Positions 1 through 5,167 of a stretch of DNA of 5,167 bases are shown here, piece after piece. The translations under genes were made by a program, and so were the position numbers. The first letter of the stretch is position 1, and every line of letters starts with the position of its first letter. The stretch comes from Candidatus Sericytochromatia bacterium (GTDB lineage: Bacteria; Cyanobacteriota; Sericytochromatia; UBA7694; JACMQJ01): NCBI GenBank assembly GCA_014377055.1, contig JACMQJ010000465.1:1-5167 (forward strand), in the 5' to 3' direction. Under the pieces are notes generated by a model. The model saw nothing but the letters and a program-made list of their open reading frames with translations, did not search any database and had not been told where the DNA came from.

Positions 1-296
1 CCTAAGTTAGCATGAATAAAAGATTTTCCTTGCTCTGTATTATTTAATGCTAAAGCTTTTATTAATTCGGCTACGCCTTTTTCAAATTCATTATTCATAA
101 TATATGCTTGACCAAGATTAGGTCTGATCATTGTCGTCATTTGCTTAGTAACATCTTCTTTGATAGCTTTTAAAAAAGAGTTAATTGCTCCTGAATAATT
201 TTTTTGGCTCATTGAGGTCAAAGCTAAATTATAGTGAGGTATTGCTTTGCTATTTTTACCTGCAAGATTATATAGATCATTAAGTAAACGACTCAT
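1..296 (-). CDS. TPR-repeat protein, N-terminal part (runs off left edge)
   Basis: Read on the minus strand, an ATG at 296-294 opens a frame of 98 codons with no stop before the window edge, so the C-terminus is missing. The translation (MSRLLNDLYNLAGKNSKA...) shows tetratricopeptide repeat helices. Unit one is around residues 20-48, with the LAL..S...KNYSGAINSFLKAI pattern. Unit two is around residues 56-86, with NLGQAYIMNNEFEKGVAELIKAL. A third seems to begin near residue 93 (FIHANLG). The spacing of small and aromatic residues (G/A, Y, A, F, A) follows the TPR consensus. No signal peptide or membrane segment is visible, so it is probably cytoplasmic. TPR proteins act as protein-protein interaction scaffolds; partner and role cannot be told from here. 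A weak AGGTG ribosome site lies 11 bases before the start. The gene diverges from the sugar-importer genes. The reading frame is clear and the specific function is unknown. Confidence 0.75.
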   Translation of the reverse strand, partial: MSRLLNDLYNLAGKNSKAIPHYNLALTSMSQKNYSGAINSFLKAIKEDVTKQMTTMIRPNLGQAYIMNNEFEKGVAELIKALALNNTEQGKSFIHANL

Positions 297-337
297 TTTA
301 ATTTATACACCTAGCCAAAATTTTATTGATAATCAGT

Positions 338-365
338 ATTATAGACGATATTTTTTTTTATTCTA
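338..365 (-). promoter_or_regulatory. Candidate promoter for the TPR gene
   Basis: On the minus strand a perfect TATAAT -10 box sits at 343-338. A weak -35 match (TAGAAT, three of six) lies 16 bases upstream at 365-360. Transcription would begin near 331, leaving a leader of about 35 bases before the ATG at 296. The -35 is poor, so the call rests mainly on the -10 box and its position in a divergent intergenic region. Confidence 0.45.
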
Positions 366-424
366 TGCCTAAAATCTAAGAATAACAAACAATTAATGAA
401 AAAAAATTATTATAAAAACTCCCG

Positions 425-453
425 TTCTTATTTTGGATAAATAGCTGTATAAT
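425..453 (+). promoter_or_regulatory. Candidate promoter for the sugar-importer genes
   Basis: A perfect TATAAT -10 box lies at 448-453. A weak -35 candidate (TTCTTA at 425-430, three of six) lies 17 bases upstream. Transcription would begin near 460. This box overlaps the upstream in-frame ATG at 452-454, so that ATG would not be in the transcript, which supports translation from the GTG at 488 instead. The -35 is poor; the -10 match and its location carry the call. Confidence 0.5.
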
Positions 454-473
454 GCTATCTGATTTCATAAAGC

Positions 474-477
474 GGAG
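474..477 (+). promoter_or_regulatory. Ribosome binding site favouring the GTG start at 488
   Basis: GGAG at 474-477 lies 10 bases before GTG 488-490. The alternative ATG at 452 has only a GGA about 14 bases upstream. This site therefore helps decide the start of the binding-protein gene, together with the -10 box that overlaps the ATG. Confidence 0.5.
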
Positions 478-487
478 TTACTTTAGA

Positions 488-1744
488 GTGCGAAAAAAGT
501 TTAGCTTTTTTATTACGACAATATTTTTATTATCGACATCTCTTATCTTAGGATCATGCAATAATGATGGTAAATCCATTGACGGTAAAACTATTATTAC
601 CTTTTGGCATACACATAACGATCAAGAAACAAATACTCTCAAAGAAATTGTTGATGATTATGAAAAGTTACATACCAATATCAAAGTTGAGTTGCAACAA
701 ATACCTTTTTCAGACGCCGAAAATAAATATAAGACAGTTGCTCAAGCAAAAGATGCCCCTGATATTTTTCGTGCCGAAATTTCTTGGACAGCAGAGTTTG
801 CCTCATTAGGTTATCTAATGGCATTAGATATGTATATGACGGATGAATACCGCAAACAATTTTTGTCAGCTCCTCTAAAATATAATTATTATGATAATCA
901 TTATTGGGGAGTACCACAAGTAACAGATTGTTTGGTTCTTTTATACAATAAAAAAATATTTAAAGATGCAAATTTAGAAGTACCAAAAACTTCAGATGAG
1001 TTGGTTTCAACAGGCAAAAAGTTAACAGATATTTCCAAAAACAAATATGCTTTCTTTTATCGTGGCGATCCATATTGGTTTTTACCATTTTTATGGAGTT
1101 TTGGTGGCGGTATGGTTGATGATAACAAAAAGATTTTGATTAATAATGAAGATTCAGTCAAAGCATTACAGTATTTGATTGATCTAAGAATAAAAGATAA
1201 AATAATACCAGAAGTTGTTGATTTTGCTAACGATTATGATAATCAGCAAACAGGATTTAAAACTGGTAAATATGCCATGATTATTAATGGACCTTGGTCT
1301 ACAAGTGATATTCTTGGCGGAGAAGAATTTAAAAATCCTAGTAATTTAGGAATTACACGTATTCCAGCAGGACCAAAAGGATTTGCAAGTCCTATTGGTG
1401 GACATAATTATGTTATTGCCAACAATTCTAAGCATCTTCAAGAAAGTTGGGATTTAATAAACTTTTTGACTAAACCAGAGAATCAAGCAAAATTTGCTCT
1501 TAGAAACAACTTATTACCAACCAGATTGGCAACTTATGAATTACCAGAAGTAAAAAAAAATCACATTATAGGTGACTTTAAATATGTACTTGAAGCAGCC
1601 AATAATAGACCTGTAATTCCTGAAGGTGGAGCTTTATTTGTTGATCTAAAACAACCTTATCAAGCCGCATTACTTGGTGAAAAATCAACTAAAAATGCTT
1701 TAGATGAAGTTGCAAATTCATGGCAAAAATTATTCAGTAAATAA
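488..1744 (+). CDS. MalE-like sugar ABC transporter solute-binding lipoprotein
   Basis: This is the extracytoplasmic binding protein of a CUT1-type (maltose/oligosaccharide family) importer; it captures sugar and delivers it to the membrane permease. From GTG 488 it has 418 residues, a usual length for the family. The N-terminus is a textbook lipoprotein signal: RKK, a hydrophobic stretch, then the lipobox L-G-S-C with the lipidated cysteine at residue 24. The mature part carries family I binding-protein hallmarks (numbering from the GTG): ITFWHTHNDQE near 37-47, APDIFRAE near 90-97, GVPQVTDCLVLLYNKKIF near 141-158, YWFLPFLWSFGGG near 196-208, GKYAMIINGPW near 260-270, PAGPKG near 293-298, and FLTKPENQAKFAL with LLPTR near 326-345. 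An upstream ATG at 452 would add 12 residues, but it lies in a -10 box and would place RSYFRV before an already complete signal. The permease gene follows after 10 bases. The exact sugar cannot be told; maltodextrin, trehalose or another oligosaccharide are options. Confidence 0.92.
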   Translation: MRKKFSFFITTIFLLSTSLILGSCNNDGKSIDGKTIITFWHTHNDQETNTLKEIVDDYEKLHTNIKVELQQIPFSDAENKYKTVAQAKDAPDIFRAEISWTAEFASLGYLMALDMYMTDEYRKQFLSAPLKYNYYDNHYWGVPQVTDCLVLLYNKKIFKDANLEVPKTSDELVSTGKKLTDISKNKYAFFYRGDPYWFLPFLWSFGGGMVDDNKKILINNEDSVKALQYLIDLRIKDKIIPEVVDFANDYDNQQTGFKTGKYAMIINGPWSTSDILGGEEFKNPSNLGITRIPAGPKGFASPIGGHNYVIANNSKHLQESWDLINFLTKPENQAKFALRNNLLPTRLATYELPEVKKNHIIGDFKYVLEAANNRPVIPEGGALFVDLKQPYQAALLGEKSTKNALDEVANSWQKLFSK

Positions 1745-1747
1745 GGA
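1742..1747 (+). promoter_or_regulatory. Ribosome binding site setting the permease start
   Basis: TAAGGA at 1742-1747 overlaps the binding-protein stop codon (TAA 1742-1744) and lies 7 bases before ATG 1755. It decides for this ATG over an in-frame ATG at 1704, which lies inside the preceding gene and would add 17 polar residues before the first membrane segment. The overlap with the stop codon suggests translational coupling. Confidence 0.8.
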
Positions 1748-1754
1748 ATTAAAA

Positions 1755-2693
1755 ATGAGAGTAAAATGGTATACACCTTATCTATTTATATTACCTAGCA
1801 TTATAGCTATGGTTATCCTTATTTATGTGCCTCTTTTTATTGGTATTGGTTATAGTTTTACTAACATCAGTCAAAAAAATTCTAATAAAATCGAATATAA
1901 AATACCTTTTCGCCAAACTGACGGTAATATAAGCTACAAAATAGAAGAAAAGCCTGTTGAGATCAAATTTGTTGGTCTTGATAATTACAAAGAAACACTG
2001 ACTACACCAACATTTTGGCAAGTTTTATTACAAACACTGATTTGGACATTTGCCAATGTTTCATTTCATTTTTTGATTGGTTTAGGACTAGCTTTACTTA
2101 TTAATAAACCAATTAAAGGAAGAAATTTTTATCGTTTGATGTTGCTTATTCCTTGGGCTGTCCCAACTTATATCTCCGCATTTTCATGGAGATGGTTATT
2201 TAATGCTGATTATGGCTTTTTTAATGAAGTCTTAAAAATAGTTGGTGTTGCTCCTATTTCTTGGCTATCCGATCCGTTTTGGTCAATGACAGCAGTTGTT
2301 GTTACTAATATCTGGTTAGGTTTTCCATTTATGATGGTAACTTTACTTGGTGGACTACAAAATATTCCTGGAGAGTTATATGAAGCAGCAACGGTTGATG
2401 GTGCTAATAGATGGCAACAATTTAGAAATGTGACTGTACCATTATTAATGCCTGTCGCTCTAACAACAACTTTATTAGGAGCTATATGGACATTTAATAT
2501 GTTTAATATTATTTATCTAATTACTCAAGATAATCCTCATACAGATATATTAGCAACATTTTCTTTTAAAGCATTCTTTGTTAGAGGAGAATATGCTCAA
2601 GCTAGTTCTTATGCTGTTATTATCTTACTTATACTTTCGTTCTTTAGTGTTTTTTACTTACGAATACTCAAGAAAAGCGAAGAGGTATATTAA
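1755..2693 (+). CDS. MalF/UgpA-like sugar ABC transporter permease
   Basis: This is one of the two inner-membrane channel subunits of a CUT1 sugar importer, working with the binding protein encoded just upstream. It has 312 residues and about six membrane segments, near residues 9-34, 92-117, 126-147, 176-200, 232-258 and 284-304, which fits the short UgpA-type layout rather than the eight-segment E. coli MalF. The cytoplasmic EAA loop that docks on the ATPase is intact: E210-A211-A212, G216 and P229 (EAATVDGANRWQQFRNVTVP). FVGLDNYKE near 72-80 is the usual MalF-family motif before the second segment. The loop between segment one and this motif (about residues 36-70) is polar and looks some 25-30 residues longer than in UgpA-type proteins. 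The gene is translationally coupled to the binding protein. No MalG-like partner permease or ATPase follows, which is unusual for this operon type. Family assignment is secure; substrate is unknown. Confidence 0.93.
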   Translation: MRVKWYTPYLFILPSIIAMVILIYVPLFIGIGYSFTNISQKNSNKIEYKIPFRQTDGNISYKIEEKPVEIKFVGLDNYKETLTTPTFWQVLLQTLIWTFANVSFHFLIGLGLALLINKPIKGRNFYRLMLLIPWAVPTYISAFSWRWLFNADYGFFNEVLKIVGVAPISWLSDPFWSMTAVVVTNIWLGFPFMMVTLLGGLQNIPGELYEAATVDGANRWQQFRNVTVPLLMPVALTTTLLGAIWTFNMFNIIYLITQDNPHTDILATFSFKAFFVRGEYAQASSYAVIILLILSFFSVFYLRILKKSEEVY

Positions 2694-2696
2694 CAG

Positions 2697-2729
2697 TTTA
2701 TTAATTTTTATAAAAAATAAATTAATAAA
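2697..2729 (+). repeat. AT-only inverted repeat after the permease gene
   Basis: TTTATTAATTT at 2697-2707 and AAATTAATAAA at 2719-2729 are perfect 11-base reverse complements around an 11-base loop, starting four bases after the permease stop codon. The position suits a 3' stabilising or weak termination hairpin for the importer transcript. There is no GC in the stem and no T-run after it, so it is not a classical rho-independent terminator. In DNA this AT-rich, part of the symmetry could be chance. Confidence 0.5.
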
Positions 2730-2764
2730 TAGAGCATATTTAAGATTAATCAGTAATATATTAT

Positions 2765-2796
2765 TTGGATATAAATTTGTATTTAAGTAGTATTAT
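2765..2796 (+). promoter_or_regulatory. Weak candidate promoter before the YkgJ-like gene
   Basis: The 120-base gap between the permease and the YkgJ-like gene (2694-2813) holds the AT hairpin and then a TTGGAT at 2765-2770. A TAGTAT lies 17 bases further on (2788-2793), overlapping a better -10 match TATTAT (2791-2796) that is 20 bases from the -35 candidate. Matches are partial and AT-rich DNA gives many such hits. If used, the leader would be only about 10 bases, in keeping with the lack of a clear ribosome site before ATG 2814. Confidence 0.25.
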
Positions 2797-2813
2797 AAAA
2801 TTTTCAGATGTAA

Positions 2814-3506
2814 ATGAGTAAACTTAATCAATTAACTTCAATGCCTTTAGTTAGTAGCATTATCGAAATTACAGAAACAAAATTGAAAGATTCTATTGAT
2901 ATAGAAAAAATAAGCCAATTAACTATTGAGTTATACAAAAAATCAGAAGAGTTGATTAATCAAGTTGTTGAGCCTGTCAAAGATCTGATAGATTGTAAAA
3001 ATGGTTGTAGCTTTTGTTGCTATAATCAAGTTTCAGTAACACCTTTGGAAGTACTAACTATTGATAAATACTTAAAGGAAAATTTGAGTGATAACGAATT
3101 AAATGATCTAAAAGAAAAAATTGTTCAAACTGACAAAATTACATATAATACTAAGCACTTAGAAAGAAAAAAATTAAGAATGCCATGTCCTTTATTAAAA
3201 GATAATAGTTGTTCCGTCTATTCAGTTAGACCTCTATTTTGTAGAGGCTGGAACTCTAACAGTTCAATAGATTGCGAGGATGCTTTTAACAGTAATGAAG
3301 AGCATGAAATAAAGATATTTGGTAGTCAATTAATGGTTACAAATTCTATTTCGATAGGATTAAATAAGGGTATTAAAAAATTAGGTAACAAATCAGAAAA
3401 TTTGGAGTTAATTCATGCTTTAAAAATAGCCTTAACCAAATATAATGTTACTGAAAAATATCTTTCTGGTAAAAATATTTTTAGTGATGCCAGATTAGAT
3501 TATTAA
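2814..3506 (+). CDS. YkgJ-family cysteine-cluster (zinc/iron-chelating) protein
   Basis: The 230-residue product belongs to the YkgJ-type cysteine-cluster family (Pfam UPF0153/CxxCxxCC), thought to bind zinc or iron; its biochemical role is not established. The signature is visible in two blocks. The first is C61-x3-C65-x2-C68-C69 (CKNGCSFCC). The second is C125-PLL...C133-SVY..RP-LFC143-R, followed by C154. The order CxxGCxxCC, then CPLL, CS.Y..RP..CR is diagnostic. The first 60 residues form a polar, probably helical extension without a signal peptide, and the tail after residue 165 is also probably helical, so the protein is likely cytoplasmic. The ATG at 2814 lacks a good Shine-Dalgarno, and an ATG-TAA pair (2808-2813) sits directly before it. 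The gene ends 2 bases before the glycosyltransferase start, so the two are probably co-translated. Family membership is confident; function is not known. Confidence 0.88.
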   Translation: MSKLNQLTSMPLVSSIIEITETKLKDSIDIEKISQLTIELYKKSEELINQVVEPVKDLIDCKNGCSFCCYNQVSVTPLEVLTIDKYLKENLSDNELNDLKEKIVQTDKITYNTKHLERKKLRMPCPLLKDNSCSVYSVRPLFCRGWNSNSSIDCEDAFNSNEEHEIKIFGSQLMVTNSISIGLNKGIKKLGNKSENLELIHALKIALTKYNVTEKYLSGKNIFSDARLDY

Positions 3507-3508
3507 TT

Positions 3509-4408
3509 TTGCATTTTACTGTAGCTATACCTACTTATAATCGAGCTGATTTTTTAAAAATAAATATAGAAAATATACTAAAACAGATAAGACAAACTAA
3601 ATCTAACGGTGAATTATTAATTGTTGATGATGGCTCTACAGATCAAACTCAATTGGTTTTAGAAAATTATCATCTTGATAATAAAGATATTTTTAGATAT
3701 ATTATTTCTCCAATTAATCAAGGAATAGCCAAAACAAGAAATATCTTGGTTAAGCAATCACAAGGTAAATATATTATTTTTATTGATAGTGACGTTTTTC
3801 CTATAGATAATTTGATTCAAAACCATCTTGATGTTTTAAAAGAAAATATTATCTGTCAAGGGAATTTATTATTGACTTATGACATAAAAAATTTAAATAA
3901 AAAGTTTAATCCATTAACTGATTATTCAAGAGCTTATTTTGATACTGCCAATGTTTCAATATCAAGAAGTAAGATTATTGAAGCTGGATATTTTGACGAA
4001 AAGTTTTCTAAATATGGTTGGGAAGATCTCGAATTAGGAATGAGATTAAAAAAAATGGGGCTTAAATTAATTCGCAAAAAAAATATTTATGCTTACCATT
4101 ATCAGCCCAAAATAAATCTAAATTCCTTACAAGATTATCTTGATAAAGAAGAATCAAGGGCATTAGGAGCAATTTATTTTTATCAAAAACATCATCTTCT
4201 AGCAGTTAAGTTAATGGCTCAACTAACTATATTTCATTATTTATTAGATGTATTGTTAAATCTATTTTTTGGTTTTGAAAAAGAAAAATTTAAAATATAT
4301 TTGGAGAATTTAGAAAAGAAAAATTATAATAAATTTGTTCCTATATTTAGGATGTATATGAGTCATTATTATATTAAAAAACTAAAATTATTAGTTACAC
4401 GCAATTAG
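3509..4408 (+). CDS. Family 2 glycosyltransferase (GT-A fold)
   Basis: The 299-residue product should transfer a sugar from a nucleotide-activated donor to an unidentified acceptor, probably at the cytoplasmic face of the membrane. Motifs run in GT2 order: IPTYNR at 7-12, the nucleotide-binding VDDGSTD at 39-45 (D40, D41), NQGIAKTRN at 70-78, the metal-binding IDSD at 92-95 (D93-x-D95), and GWEDLELGMRLKKMG at 170-184 with E172-D173 as the likely catalytic acid pair; a histidine follows at H197. The WED-ExxxRL block resembles the C-terminal galactosyltransferase-type motif seen in chondroitin-polymerase-like enzymes. Residues 229-256 are hydrophobic but broken by charges, suggesting membrane association rather than a clear transmembrane span. 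The start is the TTG at 3509: the frame is closed upstream at 3485, no ATG or GTG lies before the first motif, and starting here puts the IPTYNR strand at the expected distance. It follows the YkgJ-like gene by 2 bases. Donor and acceptor cannot be inferred. Confidence 0.9.
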   Translation: MHFTVAIPTYNRADFLKINIENILKQIRQTKSNGELLIVDDGSTDQTQLVLENYHLDNKDIFRYIISPINQGIAKTRNILVKQSQGKYIIFIDSDVFPIDNLIQNHLDVLKENIICQGNLLLTYDIKNLNKKFNPLTDYSRAYFDTANVSISRSKIIEAGYFDEKFSKYGWEDLELGMRLKKMGLKLIRKKNIYAYHYQPKINLNSLQDYLDKEESRALGAIYFYQKHHLLAVKLMAQLTIFHYLLDVLLNLFFGFEKEKFKIYLENLEKKNYNKFVPIFRMYMSHYYIKKLKLLVTRN

Positions 4409-4475
4409 AATTAGTTTGAAAAATTTCTATATATACACAAGGAGTTACAGCACCTTAAAAAAATGCAATCTAATT

Positions 4476-4506
4476 TTGAATAACTACAAAACTTTTACAG
4501 TATAAT
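4476..4506 (+). promoter_or_regulatory. Candidate upstream promoter for the kinase gene
   Basis: A perfect TATAAT lies at 4501-4506. TTGAAT, which matches the -35 consensus at four of six positions, lies 19 bases upstream at 4476-4481. The spacing is a little long. Transcription would start near 4513 and give a leader of about 80 bases before GTG 4592. Confidence 0.4.
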
Positions 4507-4515
4507 TCTGGGTTT

Positions 4516-4550
4516 TTGACACATAACTTTTTTTTTATTAGTTTTATAAT
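4516..4550 (+). promoter_or_regulatory. Perfect -35 and -10 boxes with an over-long spacer
   Basis: TTGACA at 4516-4521 and TATAAT at 4545-4550 both match consensus exactly, but they are 23 bases apart instead of about 17. A run of nine T (4528-4536) fills part of the spacer. The TATAAT is the nearest -10 to the kinase gene and would start transcription near 4557. The two boxes may not work together: the -10 might act with an activator or a poor -35 instead. Confidence 0.35.
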
Positions 4551-4576
4551 AAAAATAATAAAATTTTTGGTAAATA

Positions 4577-4591
4577 ATGGATAAAAAATAA
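4577..4591 (+). other. Four-codon minigene MDKK before the kinase start
   Basis: ATG GAT AAA AAA TAA at 4577-4591 lies in the same frame as the kinase and ends directly against its GTG start at 4592. The 9-base string TGGATAAAA occurs at 4578-4586 and again at 4593-4601, so the two starts look like an imperfect 15-base tandem repeat. It may be a leader peptide that couples translation to the kinase, a start region broken by a stop, or chance in AT-rich DNA. The ribosome site before the ATG is weak. Confidence 0.4.
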
Positions 4592-5167
4592 GTGGATAAA
4601 ACATTCGGTATTTTCATTGTTGATGAAAAAGGTAAAATTATTTTTTACAATGGCGATCTACACCAAACAACTAACCTAATTTTTGAACCAGAAGCATTAA
4701 TAGGAAATAGTCTTTTACATATTTTTAATTATGAAATTGTTGAAAAGCTTTCAAAAAGGAATATTTCAGGATACTTTGATTACAAAGATAATAACTATAT
4801 TTATAAACGTAAAATAATTAATACCCCCAATAAAGAAATATTGTTCTATCTTGAGATAGAAAGTGAATCTAATGAAAATATTTCTTTTTATTCAATGTTA
4901 ATTCATGAAATAAAAAATCCCTTAGCAGCTATTAGAACATTAGTACAAGCTCTCTCTAATCATATAATAGGGGACTTAGAAGAAAAGTCCCCTGAATCAT
5001 TTCATACCGCTAAAGATTATTTTTCAAGACTTATCTCCGAAATAGATAGACTCAATCGCTTATTAACCTCAGTTAAATATATTTCTAAACATGTAAATTT
5101 GTTATATGTTGCTTTTGACATAATAAAAGTAGCCAATAATACAATAAAAATATTTGAAAATGTACTA
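4592..5167 (+). CDS. PAS-like/HisKA sensor histidine kinase, N-terminal part (runs off right edge)
   Basis: The visible 192 residues are the front of a two-component sensor kinase that would autophosphorylate a histidine and pass phosphate to a response regulator not seen here. Residues 4-50 (FGIFIVDEKGKIIFYN...LIGNSLLHIF) read as a PAS-like sensing domain, continuing in degenerate form to about 92. The dimerisation/phosphoacceptor helix follows, with the H-box MLIHEIKNPLAAIRTLVQAL and phosphorylated His at 105. The second helix is around 142-166 (FSRLISEIDRLNRLLTSVKYIS). The ATP-binding domain would begin near residue 172 and is almost wholly beyond the window. There is no membrane segment, so the kinase is probably cytoplasmic, in the style of NtrB/AtoS-type kinases. 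A TAA directly before GTG 4592 closes the frame, so GTG is the most upstream start; a GGA lies 10 bases before it, inside the MDKK minigene. The signal sensed is unknown. Confidence 0.87.
   Translation, partial: MDKTFGIFIVDEKGKIIFYNGDLHQTTNLIFEPEALIGNSLLHIFNYEIVEKLSKRNISGYFDYKDNNYIYKRKIINTPNKEILFYLEIESESNENISFYSMLIHEIKNPLAAIRTLVQALSNHIIGDLEEKSPESFHTAKDYFSRLISEIDRLNRLLTSVKYISKHVNLLYVAFDIIKVANNTIKIFENVL

Larger units (their letters stand above)
4409..4591 (+). other. Intergenic region between glycosyltransferase and kinase
   Basis: This 183-base gap holds no gene I can support. It contains an AAGGAG followed 18 bases later by ATG 4463 and a six-codon frame (MQSNFE, stop at 4481), which is too short and too badly spaced to call. 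AAGG at 4439-4442 can pair with CCTT at 4453-4456 to make a small hairpin. After this come two TATAAT boxes, a TTGACA, a run of nine T and the MDKK minigene at 4577-4591. No rho-independent terminator was seen after the glycosyltransferase. Confidence 0.5.

Noticed and set aside
564..809. An 81-codon plus-strand frame inside the binding-protein gene
   Set aside because: It lies wholly within the confident binding-protein gene in another frame and shows no domain pattern.
681..917. A 78-codon minus-strand frame opposite the binding-protein gene
   Set aside because: It is antisense to a clear gene, with no recognisable motif and no ribosome site noted.
1704..1754. Upstream ATG start for the permease
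   Set aside because: It lies inside the binding-protein gene, would add 17 polar residues, and is worse placed than ATG 1755, which has TAAGGA 7 bases upstream.
1791..2021. A 76-codon minus-strand frame opposite the permease gene
   Set aside because: It is antisense to the first membrane segment and loop of the permease; its composition is that of a shadow frame.
2578..2790. A 70-codon plus-strand frame overlapping the permease end and the following gap, considered as a remnant of the missing MalG
   Set aside because: About half lies in the permease gene in another frame. The rest is low-complexity AT-rich sequence with Lys, Ile, Asn and Leu, and no EAA loop or MalG-like motif.
4409..4440. 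Rho-independent terminator after the glycosyltransferase
   Set aside because: Only a four-base GAAA/TTTC symmetry near 4419-4428 was seen, with no GC-rich stem and no T-run directly after it.
4463..4483. Six-codon frame MQSNFE after the AAGGAG
   Set aside because: It is too short, and the 18-base gap from the ribosome site is too long to support translation.

Overview
The window is a strongly AT-rich stretch of bacterial DNA (about 30% GC by eye) that uses the standard genetic code. Several genes appear to start at GTG or TTG. It contains five main genes or gene parts on the plus strand and one partial gene on the minus strand. No RNA genes, insertion sequences, CRISPR arrays or phage genes were seen. 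The lineage cannot be fixed from the sequence. Low GC, a lipoprotein sugar-binding protein, a YkgJ-family protein and an NtrB/AtoS-like kinase would suit several groups, including AT-rich non-photosynthetic relatives of cyanobacteria, but that is a guess.

Layout. Bases 1-296 (minus) hold the N-terminal part of a TPR-repeat protein that runs off the left edge. Bases 297-487 are a divergent intergenic region with a perfect TATAAT box facing each way. Bases 488-1744 encode a MalE-like solute-binding lipoprotein. Its true start is probably a GTG at 488, because the upstream in-frame ATG at 452 lies inside the -10 box. Bases 1755-2693 encode a MalF/UgpA-like permease, closely coupled to the binding protein. 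An AT-only hairpin lies just after it. Bases 2814-3506 encode a YkgJ-family cysteine-cluster protein. Two bases later a family 2 glycosyltransferase begins at a TTG codon (3509-4408). Bases 4409-4591 are non-coding, with promoter-like boxes and an odd four-codon minigene. From 4592 to the right edge runs the N-terminal part of a cytoplasmic PAS-like/HisKA sensor kinase.

How the genes work together. The binding protein and permease are two parts of a CUT1-type (maltose-family) sugar importer. The second permease (MalG-like) and the ATPase (MalK/MsmX-like) expected beside them are absent, so the importer must be completed from elsewhere or is not functional. The YkgJ-like protein and the glycosyltransferase look like a separate co-translated pair, perhaps for modifying a surface glycan or a protein, though nothing visible gives the acceptor. 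The kinase appears to be an independent unit whose response regulator would lie beyond the right edge. Nothing here is clearly a new system. The best leads are the orphan half-importer, the YkgJ-glycosyltransferase pair and the odd kinase start region.
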